A stretch of 64,000 nucleotides of DNA from Triangularia verruculosa (GCA_033296885.1 MU863909.1:124001-188000); one strand, 5' to 3'. Positions 1 through 10,907 are shown, counted from the first letter of the stretch. Translations and numbers: made by a program. Notes: a model not told the origin generated them from the letters alone.

Positions 1-1812
1 CTTGATCGAGGTGGGGTCGAAAGATTCGGACGAGATAGCAGTAGGAAGAGCAAACCCGCTGTGCCGTTTACTACGCCGGGGTGGTGTTTGAGGAGGTGGG
101 CTGGGCGAGAGGCCTAGGTCTTGGTTCATCCTGGCTTCAGCCTCTGGGTTGTGTGAGAAGAAGAGGGCGGATAGGCCTTTTGTGATTGGGGTGGTAGGCG
201 GGCTAGTCGAGGCTGGGGTGGTGGTCTTTGATCTGCGGTCCGATCTGCGGTCCGATCTGCGGTCCGATCTGCGGACTTGGTTTTTTGTGGTGGTAGAGAG
301 TGTAGAATAGATATTGTCTATCGGCTTGAGGGCGCAGATAGGAGAATCAACCAGAGGGGGGGGCCGTTGCCGCTTGGGGTGGTTCGACAGAGTGTCATTG
401 TTGTTGGGACCACTCTGATCGTAAGCAGAATTAGGTTTCTGGGGAGCGTTTTCCTGGTTCTTCTGTTGTGCTAGGTAGTCGGTGACAGCCCAGTGCATAG
501 GCTCCATGCTCAAGCTCGACAGGGAATCCTCATTAGAGCTCGCTGCTGGAGAACCCTCTTCTTGGTAGCTCCCCTCTGGCCCAGGGCTATTGTCGACCCT
601 GTCTCCACAGAGTGGTGATGCTTTCAGAGCGGCCAAGTGTAACTGCGATATGCCATCCCGCTTTTTGCGTGGCACGGGCCTGTCTCTACCATACCTCCGT
701 TTCCCGTGGGTTTCGCCGGGATATCTGCAATGTCGGCGGCCCTCGCCCTTATACGCACGACTCTCTGCTTCGCTTGGGCTATAACCTCCGTGCTCAAAGG
801 GTGTCGGGCGTACGTCAGCTGAGCCATTGGTTGAGGGGGTGGTTTCGTTGGTCTGGCTGGAATTCGATCGAGAGCTGGGCCCCGCGGAACGATGGGTGTA
901 GGTACGCCCTTTCCTCTCATAAACCCTAGCAGGGAGTTCCTGAACCCTTCTACCTCCTCGGCTTTCCTCTCGTAACATTTCTTGCCGCTGAACTTTTTTA
1001 TCCAGACTTGCCACAATCAAGCTTTCTCTGCTTATTTTTCTTATCTGCCTTCTTGTCTCTCTGTGCTCAACACATTGAGAACAGAAATTGTTACTGGTAG
1101 GTATCGGCATCTCAGACTTAGCCGATGCATGGTGCATTTTGGAGCGTAATACGCCGCATCCTTTGCACCACACGTACGGATATTGACCGGTTTCAACTCC
1201 CTATAGAAAATAGTCAGCAGCTTGCATTTGAATATCAGTGCTCAGACGAAATTCAAGCGCCTCAGAACAGAACTGCAGTGGTGTTGGGATGAGATTCAAG
1301 GTCCCAAACGCTCAGAACCTAGACAGCCTGATGTTTGAATGATGAGCAAATGTTCAAGAAAACAAGCGCCCCGAAATAATACAGTATTCCGGTAGAAGTG
1401 CTCAGATGAAATAAGAGTATCAGCATGAACAGCAACTTTGCTGTACGGGTGTTGTAATGGGGGATAGATACAAGGAAAGCTCAATGACTCACAGGCTGCT
1501 TCCACTGGAGCCCATGCTGCTTACGACATGAATTACACAAGCTGCTTCTGTCCTCTTCGTCCGCGGCGTGGAGTTGCTGGTAGGCTTCACCACGCACTTG
1601 CCCGCACAGGCAACACCTATGCAACTTGGCCGGAGGGACAAGAGGTGTGGTGGCAACGGGGACAGTTTCATCCCCGGACGAAGTTCCCTTCTTATGATAG
1701 GTGGCTTCCTGGCCCTGGGTTGCTTTTAGGCGGCTCCGGCGTGAGCTAAGAGAATCAAAGTTAGTTATAAGGGAGAAACACGCGAAGGATGTACTGACAG
1801 CTTTGGTTCCAT
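1..1812 (-). CDS. Unknown protein with four CxxC pairs, 3' end beyond left edge
   Basis: The product is not recognised. Proposed exons on the minus strand are 1812-1799 (14 nt, least certain), 1745-1493 and 1200 to the left edge, with introns 1746-1798 and 1201-1492 (292 bp, long here). The joined frame is open for about 489 residues without a stop. Cys pairs sit at C49/C52, C75/C78, C101/C104 and C129/C132, evenly spaced by 22-24 residues, which suggests a tandem zinc-ribbon, LIM-like or Stc1-like metal-binding module. A basic helical stretch follows (around 135-170), then a long Ser/Pro/Arg-rich, probably disordered tail. The tail carries a 12-bp minisatellite coding for repeated DRRS. Exon 2 has no Met in frame, so an upstream start exon is required; ATG at 1812 gives the right phase with the GTCAGT donor. 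A chromatin or nucleic-acid role is only a guess from basicity and metal-site layout. Confidence 0.6.
230..274. repeat. 12-bp minisatellite inside coding sequence
   Basis: The unit GATCTGCGGTCC is repeated three full times plus nine bases of a fourth. Read on the minus strand in the frame of the enclosing gene it encodes DRRS repeats. Because the unit is a multiple of three, copy-number changes would keep the frame. Confidence 0.95.
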
Positions 1813-2261
1813 CTCAGTCAAGCAAATGCCAACAGCGGCAACGATTCAAAAGTGCTGAGTTGGATGACAGGGCGAGAAAGGCCGTGGTGCTCGTGGTTGA
1901 AAAGGTGAAAGTGAGGAGCGGTAGCAGGATCAACTGACCCGCTTGAGTAGTTTCAAATCGTGCGATGGAAAGAACTCTGCTCGGATGACGACTAAGCCAT
2001 CTTTTCCCAAGTCGACCCTTCACTTATGAAGGTCAGTAGGGAAGATAAAGGTAACCCCTCGCAACGAAATACAGCTTTCACCAGGGCAACATCCAGAAAC
2101 ACACCAACATGAACATTCAATATGCATTCGCTTTAACTCCCACGCTTTTTGGTATACAGTGCCTACTCGGCCTCATCTTTTCCCAACCCATATATCACCG
2201 TGGCAAATAAAGGAAAAGAAATTACATAAAATCTAACATACTTGCCAAGGAAACTGCCGCC
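1813..2261. other. Intergenic, CxxC-protein 5' side to STT3 3' end
   Basis: This 449-bp stretch should hold the promoter and 5' UTR of the CxxC-pair gene and the 3' UTR of the STT3 gene. An open frame across 1814-2023 on the minus strand looks non-coding, although an additional 5' exon of the CxxC gene cannot be excluded. I see no RNA gene or repeat. Confidence 0.5.
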
Positions 2262-4778
2262 TTAATCCACGCGCAGCACCCGAGGGCCCCTCTTCTTGGT
2301 AGTCTTCTTCTTCTTGAGCCCCTTCTCAAATGCTGTCGCCGAGATATGGTCACGGCCAACATTGTCAAGGTCCTTGACCTTGTAAATTCTGATGATCCAG
2401 TTCTCACTGGTGAAAGCCTCCTCCAAAGTACTGAGGCTGGGTCCAACCTCGGGGAGACGGGCTTGGCGCATTCGGTCGACAGCCTGTCCTGGGGGAAACA
2501 GGTTGTTAAAGTTATAGTAGGACATCTTGTACCTAACAGATTGTTAGTATTAAACCGCCAACACTGCAGTAATGGCTAAAACCTACATCAAGCTGTTCTT
2601 CATGGTCTCGGTAGCCTCACCGTCGACGCGGTACTCGCCTCGAGGGGTGAAGAAGGCACGCTCGCTGACCTCATCAGGCCAGATACCCTCGGCGATACGA
2701 ACCATCCACAAGAACTTGTTGATGTCATCGCCAGAGTAGCCTAGAAGACCACCAAAGACCACGAGAACATAGTCGACCTCGTGTTGGCGCATGATCGGGT
2801 AGCTGACCTCCTCACGGGAGCTCATGGCCTTGCCGACGGTGGCAATGTGCGTGTTGTTCCAGGTATTGTTGTCGACAAGAGTTGGGCGGTCAGCCATGCC
2901 ACCGATCTGGTAGCCGTAATCCCACCACGACATAATCTTGGCATCCTCCTTGGTGTTTTGGCGAAGCCACTGGTAAGCCTCACGGTAATCGTCGATGATG
3001 TGTTGGCTTCCGTCGGGCATTCTGCTTGCCAAGACGACAGAAGGAGAGGAGTAGGCGTTGGATGTGACCCAGGTGCAGTGCATGACGAAGATAAGGAGAT
3101 AGACAGCCATCCCGGCAACCATCAAGCTCTTGGACCAAAGGCCATAGATGCCAACAACTGGCTTGGTGGCGGACTTGAGCCCCGACTTTGAGCCCTTCTT
3201 TTCGGCAGCCTCGGCGGCCTGTTGGTCCTCCTCAGTAGGGGTCTTCGCAACGAGATAGTTGTTGAGAATCGTGGAGATAGCAATGGCACCGGCAACGCAA
3301 ACAACAGGAGTCAATGTCAGCATCAGACGGACCATGACACCTGCGAAGTAGCTGCCGAAAACAGCATACACGATGATGAAAACGTGCTCATCAGCGAGCT
3401 CCTGGAAGCAGAGGTAGACACCAACAGGGAAGACGAAAATGAGCAGATTGAGATCGAAGAAGAAAGCTGGCCAGGCTGTGGGCTGATGCTCGGAGACGGA
3501 GGCGATGATTGGAATGTGAATCTTGGCGTAGCCAGTGTCCCAGAGGGAGTAGAAACGACCGCTCCACGGGGCAATGACACCAGCGCTGGTGGCAACGACC
3601 AGAGCAGCCAGAGACATGACGAAGATACCGCCAGCGAAGAGCCAGAGGAAGGTCTGGAACTGGCGGCTGGGAATAGCGGACCGAACGTAGTCGAGGAAAG
3701 CGAGAAGCTGGAGGAAGCCAAAGATACCAAGGGCGGGCATGTGCTCGCTGGTCTTGACAGGCAGGAAACCAACGAAGGGAATCTGCATGCTAGCCAGTGT
3801 GCCCAGGGCGTACCAGGTGGTGTAAGAGACGTATAACCTAGTGCTGTAGCGACCCATGAGAATAAGAACGAAGGCGTGGAGAGGAAGAAGGCAGGTGATG
3901 AAGGCATAACCTCCCCAGGAGGCAACCATGTAGCCATAGAACAGAGCGCACAGAGCACCCCACAACATGGAACCCTGCTTCAAGGCCTTGATCCAGAGAT
4001 AGAAGGTAAAGACGAGGAGGAAAATCGCAATGGCCTCGTTGTCGTAGCTGCCAGCAACTGATCGAGAGATGTAGCCGGGGGCAATACCCATGAACAGAGC
4101 AGCCAAAAGACCGGCCGAGTTGTATGTCGTCATCTCATTGGTAAGAAGGTAGGCAGCAACGGCCGTGAGACCGGAAAATGCGGGCGCAAGGAGAACGCAG
4201 ACGTTGCGAATATCGACAGGAATCGTAAGAGCGCGGAGGGCGTGCCAGATGGCACCGCTGGTCACCATGAGGCCAGGGTAGAGGGTACCACCGGTCACAC
4301 GGCCCAGAGGATGCCATGTTCGGTCATCGAACCAGTCCCAGAAGTTGTAGAAGCCATTCGCAACGAGATATTTGGTTGCGCGGAAGTTGAACCAAGGGTC
4401 GACTGCGAGCTTGTTAGTATGCCTGGGTGTCTTGGGCAGAGGACGCGATGGGGGCGCAAGGCAGCGCCAAGGCTAAACTGACATTCGTGGATAATACTTT
4501 CAAAACCTGGAGAACAGACAGCATGTTAGCATTGCAATTGGTAAGCCAACGAGCCGAGGGAGCTCATGGAAGCATGGGGACATCGACGACACGGCGGCTC
4601 TGAGCTCGCTGCTCGGTTCTGATAGCTTCCTATCCAGGGGACACCTACGAATGACGGAGAACAAGCGGCTTGCAATTGAGGCGCCAGCAATGAGGGCAAG
4701 GATAATGACCCGCAGCACGCCGCGAGTGCTTTTCCCCTTGCCCACATCGGCAAGAACTTGAAGTGTTTCGGCCGACAT
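2262..4778 (-). CDS. STT3: Oligosaccharyltransferase catalytic subunit STT3
   Basis: Catalytic subunit of the ER oligosaccharyltransferase, which transfers the lipid-linked glycan to Asn in N-X-S/T sequons. Exons are 4778-4649, 4506-4483 (a 24-nt microexon), 4402-2587 and 2532-2262, giving 746 residues, normal for fungal STT3. The catalytic WWDYG motif is near residue 544, with the multi-membrane N-terminal half before it. The first luminal acidic motif (FDPWFN) is rebuilt exactly across the microexon: ...SVIR-FESIIHEF-DPWFNFRATKYLV, as in known family members. The C-terminus ends with a lysine-rich tail (KKKKTTKKRGPR). The start is MSAETLQ at 4778. Identity is very secure from these motifs. 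The last intron (2533-2586) uses GTAGGT and a TTAG acceptor and restores LMYKMSYYNF. Confidence 0.96.
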
Positions 4779-5729
4779 GATGGCCTGTGGTGGGCGTTGT
4801 GCTTCCTCTCGACGGTGGGAGTTGAGAGGCTGCAACAGGTTCAAATTACCCAGAGCATCGCTGTCGAGCTGGAGAGGACAGTTTGGAGCTTTGCTGCATC
4901 ATGGTCCAGGGCCAGTCTTGGCAACTCGTTATTGGATCGAGCCAGGGGTACAGCCGCCCCACTGTTCCCGCCGTTATGCCACATTCTGCCAGGGCGGTCA
5001 AGAAAGTGTGCAGCAACGAGCCTCAACGATACTTGGCACCAGCATTTACACAGTAGACTCTCCTGCCGTAGGATCCTTTCACTCGGTAGATGGGTAATTT
5101 TTGGAGATGAAGCGGCCCGTGACAATGATATGGACTAGCAGAAACGTTTCCAAAGTTCAGTCGTGAAGCTGTCTCCTGACAGAGCTGACAAAGGGGAGGA
5201 TTAAACGACGACGGGACAGGAAGTAGATTTCAACCTCTCACTCTCACCACGGGACAGCAAAACAAAGCAAAGCACAGGGAGACAGAAGTGGTGGGCTCCA
5301 GATAGCGGGTATCATATATCTGGCAACGTCTATGGGCTTTCCCTGGACAGTTCCCTTGCCCGGCCGAGTCGATCGGTCCCTAAGACGCTACCACAGATGC
5401 GCAAGCATCAACAAGCGCAGCTAGCACTCCATGTCGAGTCACCACCAAGAAGACCTCCAGTGTGGGTGTTTAGTGCAGAGCTTTGATTCGGTAGCGGTAA
5501 AGCTACCTAGCCGCATCGAAAAATCATTGACCTCGTGAACACCCCCAAACCCTGAAAGCAGATGACCCTGGGATGATGCAGTGTGTTGAGTGAAAAAGAC
5601 CTTTTGTTAACCGCGCCGCTGTTGCCCTAGTTACAACCATCCCATTACCCTCGAAAACGCCATTTAAGCCTGCAACTCCCGTCAGCATCGAGCCCCCTAA
5701 ACACACTACTGACGTTTCCCATGGACCCT
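4779..5729. other. Intergenic, STT3 promoter and eL35/uL29 3' flank
   Basis: A 951-bp stretch between the STT3 start codon and the stop codon of the ribosomal gene transcribed the same way. It contains several short open frames on both strands, none with coding character. No RNA gene or repeat was recognised. Confidence 0.5.
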
Positions 5730-6217
5730 TCATACCTTGACGGCGAACTTCCGCTGGGGGAAGTGAGTCTGGCGCTTCTTGGTCTTCTCAAGAGTTCTGG
5801 CGGCATCCTCGGGGGAGAGACGACGGCGGATGGCACGAGTCTGCTTGACCCGGAGGTCAAGGGGGAGGTACTTCTTGTTCTTGTAGAAGAGGCGGAGCTG
5901 AGCGCGTTGCTTGGCGTTGATGATGGTGAGAACGCGGGCAATCGACTTGCGGAGATCGTGGCTATTCATCCATCACACATGTCAGCCCAACGGTGTCCCT
6001 GTGGTTCCCTCTAACTTCCGGTGCTTCGCTCGGGGTCTGTGGAGGTTCGGGAATCGTCGGTAACGTACATCTTGGTGAGCTTAGTGCCGGAAGAGACGAT
6101 CTTCTGGATGCGAAGCTGGCCCAACTCCGTCTTGAGCTCACCGAGCTGCTTGGTGAGCTCGTCCTTGTTCTTGGACCATAATTGGCCAGCCTTGACCTTG
6201 CCGGAAGACTGTGACAT
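5730..6217 (-). CDS. rpl35: 60S ribosomal protein L35 (uL29)
   Basis: Component of the large cytosolic ribosomal subunit, near the peptide exit tunnel. Two exons, 6217-6069 and 5961-5730, separated by a 107-bp intron with a GTACGT donor, encode 126 residues, close to the usual 120-125. The sequence starts MSQSSGKVKAGQLWSKNKD and carries the family's HDLRKSIARVLTIIN motif immediately after the splice junction, followed by the basic C-terminus (RRRLSPEDAARTLEK, HFPQRKFAVKV). The gene is head-to-head with the eL6 gene and shares a 518-bp promoter region with it, which suggests co-regulation. Confidence 0.96.
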
Positions 6218-6735
6218 GGTGATGTTAGCCAAAGCGGTCGTTTAACATTTTTGTTATTTTTGTATCGTTGCGAGCCTCCCCCAATTGATCGAGGGGTCCA
6301 AACAATCGTAAAGATTGTTCGGTCAGCATAACGACAGCAAGGGACCGTATCTCTCTTACCATCGTGTGGGATTTTTTCGTCGAGTCGAAAGGGCGATGGG
6401 CGACGGTTCCGTTGACTGCGGCGAGTCTTAGTATCCAGGGAACAGAGGCTTTCGTAGGTACCAACTCTCGATCCAGCAAAATCTTGAGTGGGTGTGGATG
6501 CCAAAATCGCCAAACAGGGCGGAAAACCCTACGCGGGTGGGTGGCCTGTGCGCACGGTTCCGCCTGAGGCCCGGACCCACCGAAAAATCCGAAAGCGGCT
6601 AGCTTGGGGTTTGGTGCTTTTCGAACTTGCGCACAACCCAGGTTGCCAATCGCCCATTTCAAAATCTCCAGCAGCAGTCAAGTTGACGACCGACCACGAA
6701 AACCTACTAACCTCACCACACAGCCAAAGTCCAAA
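6218..6735. promoter_or_regulatory. Shared divergent promoter of rpl35 and rpl6
   Basis: 518 bp separate the start codons of two large-subunit ribosomal protein genes. The sequence AAACCCTAC at 6524-6532 contains a telomere-like CCCTA core, a type of element bound by Tbf1/Rap1-class factors at ribosomal-protein promoters in fungi. A pyrimidine-rich tract precedes the start codons. Functional assignment is inference. Confidence 0.55.
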
Positions 6736-7736
6736 ATGTCGGCTCCCACGACGAAGACCTTTGGCAAGTCCACTCGGTCGGTGCCTGCGCCGGCTGAGAA
6801 GGCCCAGAAATGGTACCCTGCTGAGGATGAGGCCAAGCCGCGTCAGGTACGTTGATATCTCGATGCATTCATGTTGCGAGCGATAGGAAGGCACCGGGAG
6901 AGTTCTCGATTGCGATTGTGGCGGTTGGAAAGCCAATTCGACATGTTGGCGGCGGATTCACGGCAAAAATCGACCTCACAGCCCGGCACCGAATTTTACG
7001 ACACCGAGATATGGAGACAGACAAAATCGCGATATCGTCAAGTGGCGCATCTGGGTCAAGAAACTCTATGCATTGTACGAGAATGGGGCACGAAACTTGG
7101 GAAAACACGGCATATTTGAGACTTGGGGGGAAATAAGCAGTTTTGGGAATCGCATCGTGGTTCTAACATGTCTTTACAATCAGGTCCGCAAGACCATCCG
7201 TAACTGGACTCCCCGCCAGGGTCTCGTCCCTGGTACCGTCCTGATCCTCCTCGCTGGTCGCTTCCGTGGCAAGCGCGTCGTCCTGCTCAAGACCCTCGAT
7301 CAGGGTGTTCTGCTCGTTACCGGCCCCTTCAAGATCAACGGTGTCCCCCTTCGCCGCGTCAACTCCAGATATGTCATCGCCACATCATACAAGGTTGACC
7401 TCGCTGGTCTCGATGAGGCTAAGATCGAGGAGGTTGCCAAGCCCAAGTACTTCACCACTGAGAAGGCTCAGCAGAAGGCCGGCGAGGAGGCTTTCTTCAA
7501 GCAGGGAGAGAAGCCCCAGGTATGAATTCTCGCGATGATATCTGTGTGTGGGAGTGTTGGATCTAACGTATGTGAAACTACAGAAGAAGGAGGTTACCAG
7601 CAGCCGGGCGGCTGACCAGAAGGCCATCGACAAGGCTCTGATCGCCAACATCAAGAAGGTTGACCTTCTTGCCAGCTACCTCGCCTCTTCTTTCAGCCTC
7701 CGCAAGGGCGATAAGCCCCATGAGATGAAGTGGTAG
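6736..7736 (+). CDS. rpl6: 60S ribosomal protein L6 (eL6)
   Basis: Large-subunit ribosomal protein eL6. Exons 6736-6846, 7184-7519 and 7584-7736 give 199 residues, with all junctions in phase 0. Recognisable family segments are TPRQGLVPGTVLILLAGRFR, KRVVLLKTLDQGVLLVTGPF, the NGVPLRR / NSRYVIATS block, and the C-terminal ADQKAIDKALIANIKKV ... LASYLASSFSLRKGDKPHEMKW. The first intron is 337 bp, long compared with the 50-110 bp introns of neighbouring genes; I searched it by eye for C/D-box snoRNA motifs and found none. It is divergent from rpl35. Confidence 0.96.
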
Positions 7737-8536
7737 AGGGAGTCAAATGGGATTTGATGGGAGGTCTTGACGGCGCGGGTTTCGGAATGGCTTAACCAAT
7801 TGCATTTGGACGTTTGGCGGTTCTCGGTCCATACGGCGTCTGTAATGAAGGGTTTACAGTCATCAAAAACACAAAATCACTGGGCTTTGCAAAAAGGATC
7901 GGAGCCATGAACAACAACTGGGTTTCAGAGCAACCGGGATGTCCACGGGTGACCTGTACATGGAAACTAGTGATATTTGCACTGGGGATGGCGGACACCA
8001 ACCCAGTCAACCCGATGACGAACGACAGACAAACAAATACGCCACGAGATATCAGGCTACATATGCGGCGTCACTTGAAAGTTATGTGTGTGGTGGTATT
8101 TTGGTCGTGCATTTGCCATAGCGATCCCAAGAAGAGCCCGTTCTTGACGCCTATCAAAAATACATAATTTTCTCCACAAACTTTGACGTCTTCTATGCCT
8201 GTCTCAATTCACCAAGTATCCAACGATGTTGTGTTTGGGTTGGCGCAGAGGGCCCGGTGAGCTCTGTCAGGTAAGTGCACCTTGATGACTCGATGTTGAA
8301 TGCGAATTTAGGAGCCTTGGGGTTAGGGTTAAGAAGTGACATCAGCCGATCCGCAATGCAACCGAAGCCACGGCCCCAATAAGGTACAACTTGCGCATAC
8401 CTCACTCGAGCTGGACTTACAAAGAGATTCAGGGGAGCTGTTAAACTTGCGCAACCACTTTTGGCCTCGTGATTGAATTCGCAGCAAGCTATTTCCAACA
8501 AGTTTAGATTATCTTCACCGACTGCAACGAGAAATC
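7737..8536. other. Intergenic, rpl6 3' flank and GOS1 promoter
   Basis: An 800-bp stretch holding the 3' UTR of rpl6 and the promoter of the SNARE gene. It includes a telomere-like GGGTTAGGGTTAAG at 8320-8333, listed separately. No coding frame is convincing. Confidence 0.55.
8319..8333. promoter_or_regulatory. Interstitial telomere-like motif
   Basis: The sequence GGGGTTAGGGTTAAG carries about two TTAGGG-type units, the telomeric repeat of filamentous ascomycetes. It lies about 205 bp upstream of the GOS1 start codon, so a Tbf1-type protein-binding site is more likely than a relic chromosome end. No further copies extend it. Confidence 0.5.
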
Positions 8537-9348
8537 ATGGCGACGACAGCGGGCCAGGGCTGGACCCAATTACGGCAACAAGCCAGGGCGCTGGAAACAC
8601 AAGTAAAAAGTGGTATGCGACGATGGCAACGAATATTGATGGCTAACAACCGCTTTTCTTCTTGCAGACAGAAACATACCTCCATACATACTCTCAGTTT
8701 TCCACACAATCCAACATCCCACCAAAACCCACAGAAGAAGAAAGGAGTACCGAAGCGAAACTTCAGGAACTGCTCGAGAAGGTATGCGTTCTCATGTTAC
8801 CCCTGAGTTATGGATTCCACGACTGACATATCCCCCCCCTTCAGCGCGACAACGTCATCGCACAACTCACCCGCCTCCTCGATTCCGAAGCCACATTATC
8901 CTCCTCCTCCCTAAAACAAAACAACCTCTCCCTCCTCCGCGACAAGCTCACCGACCACCGCCGCGACCTCTCTCGCCTCCGCTCCACCCTCCAACAGGCC
9001 CGCGACCGCGCAAACCTGCTGGGTTCTGTCCGCGATGACATCTCGGCCTACCGCGCTGCGAATCCTGCGGCGGCGGAAGCAGATTACATGCTTGACGAAA
9101 GGGGGCGGCTAGATAGGTCGCATGATGTAGCAGATGGCGTGCTGAGCCAGGCGTATGCGGTGCAGGACAGCTTTTTGACGCAGAGGGAGACGCTGGCGAG
9201 TATCAATAGACGGATCACGCATGCGGCGAGCCAGGTGCCGGGAATTAATACGTTGATCGGGCGGATCTCGGCGAAGAAGAGGAGAGATGGGTTTATTATG
9301 GGGGGGTTTATTGCCTTTTGCTTTTTGGTTTTCTGGTTTATGATGTGA
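8537..9348 (+). CDS. GOS1: Golgi SNARE Gos1 (Qb-SNARE, GOSR1 family)
   Basis: Qb-SNARE acting in intra-Golgi and ER-to-Golgi membrane fusion. Exons 8537-8602, 8668-8781 and 8845-9348 encode 227 residues, close to yeast Gos1 (223). The N-terminus has the helical regulatory domain (GWTQLRQQARALETQ, LLEKRDNVIAQLTRLLDSE). The SNARE helix lies around residues 137-195 with the zero-layer Gln in the AYAVQDSFLTQR region. It is followed by the basic SAKKRRD stop-transfer and a C-terminal tail anchor (GFIMGGFIAFCFLVFWFMM) ending at the stop codon. All introns are in phase 0. Confidence 0.93.
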
Positions 9349-9775
9349 TTTTCACTCAGCCGACGGGACTTGGAAAGAGCAGGCGGGATAGACGAAATAG
9401 CGATTAGGCCAAAACACTGAAGGGTGAAAAGAGTGCGCTGTTTCAAGTTTGTCTCAATGGTTGGGTCAGGCAGATACAAGAAAGCATGGCGTGGGATATG
9501 GTATCATGCTATGCCACAGGAGTCTTGGTGTTGTTACTTTGGGTATTGAAGCGGGCGGCGAGCTCATTGTCTGTACATTACAGGTGCGGTGCAGCGAGGC
9601 TACATCTAATCACACTCATGCCAAACGGGATGAGAGATGTCTATTTCTATCGGAGAAGCCCTGCTAACAGCACCTCTCTTTGGTTTTATACATGGTATCG
9701 TCTATCATATCACTTTCTATGACCCATCATTTTTACCCACCTTCCAGTCCCCTATCCATCGGGTATCTTACACGC
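9349..9775. other. Convergent intergenic region GOS1/ATP10
   Basis: 427 bp between two convergent stop codons, expected to contain both 3' UTRs and poly(A) sites. No other feature was recognised. Confidence 0.5.
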
Positions 9776-10907
9776 CTACTTCTTTTCAGTGGTTGGCCTT
9801 GTCGCATCAGGTCTCAAAACATGACCCTCGGTCACAGCTTCAGCTTTCATCTCTTCCAACAGCCTCCTTACACCCTTGACCAGCCCTTCCTTTTCATCGC
9901 CCTCAGCACTACCGCTACCCGCCCATCGTATCCTACACCGGTGATCCACCAGATAGGTATATCCAACCCTGCTATTCAAGAGTCCCACACTCTCCCTGAT
10001 CTCATCGGTGATCCCCTTCCTCACAAGGAAATACTTGTTTAGGTTCTCCTTGCCAACCTTCTTCTTCAACGACCAGGAAAACAACTTGATCAGCATCAGC
10101 TTCATCCAGTCCTCCTCGACATTGATCTGCACCAACTGCGCCCTCCCACCGCTTTCCTTCAGGACTTGCTGCAACGCTGGGTTCTGCTCGGGGGAGACAA
10201 AGGTGTTGATTTGGTTTTCGGCCCACATCCCGCTGAAGATGGTGATGACCGAGGCATGGCCGGCGAGGAGGGGGGTGGTGTCGACTTTTTGCCTGGAGGC
10301 GAGGGTGCGGCCGAAGAGGTTGGGGAAGTAGAGCGAGAGGTCGGCCTTGAAGAGGCGGGAAGGGGAGAGGAAGGTCTTGCCCTTGTGGAAGGAGAGGTTG
10401 ACCCAGTCGCGGAAGTAGGGGCGGGAGACTTTGTTCTTGCTAAATAGGGAGACGGGAGATGTTTAGTATATGGGGGAAACTAAGGGGGAGTGAATGGGGA
10501 TTTTGGGCATACAGGTACTCCCGCTTCTGGAGATGCCTTTCATAGTCTACAAAATCATCGCGGCGCTGTCTGAGGGTTCTGGTGTCGATGCCGGTGTTCT
10601 GTCCTGGCGCTGGGGGGTAGTTCATGCCAATTGGCCTCGACAACGGCGTGGGTGTGAACTCCTTGACTTTCTTGCCGTAGGACCGGGGGGCGTGAGCCAA
10701 GGGGCTGTCTGGAGCCGGGGCCGTAGCCGCTACCGGGGCCGGGGCGTAGGTTTTTTTCGGTTTCGCATCCGGAGCGGTGCCGGGAGTGGGTTTGTTATCT
10801 TCTGCGGGAAGCCGCTTGTACCCAGTGGTGCTAAGGGTGCGCCATTGACAAACAAGGCCGGTTGTTGCCCTTGTCCCCGTCCGGAGACCTGTCCTAGCGG
10901 CTAACAT
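9776..10907 (-). CDS. ATP10: Mitochondrial F0-ATPase assembly factor ATP10
   Basis: Inner-membrane factor needed for assembly of subunit 6 into the F0 sector of ATP synthase. Exons 10907-10513 and 10439-9776 with a 73-bp intron give 352 residues. The N-terminus is Arg/Thr/Ala-rich without acidic residues (MLAARTGLRTGTRATTG), as expected of a mitochondrial presequence. The family's conserved core is clear: RPYFRDWVNLSFHKGKTFL, LFKADLSLYFPNLFGRTL, DTTPLLAGHASVITIFSGMW and NTFVSPEQNPAL, then the C-terminal GYTYLVDHRCRIRWAGSGSA. The start was placed at the first ATG (10907) because upstream in-frame codons are not ATG. It is head-to-head with the E2 gene. Confidence 0.92.

Noticed and set aside
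3222..3836. 204-codon plus-strand frame opposite STT3
   Set aside because: It is the complement of conserved STT3 coding sequence and has no independent evidence.
8319..8333. Relic chromosome end
   Set aside because: Only about two telomere-like units are present and they sit in a normal promoter-sized interval.
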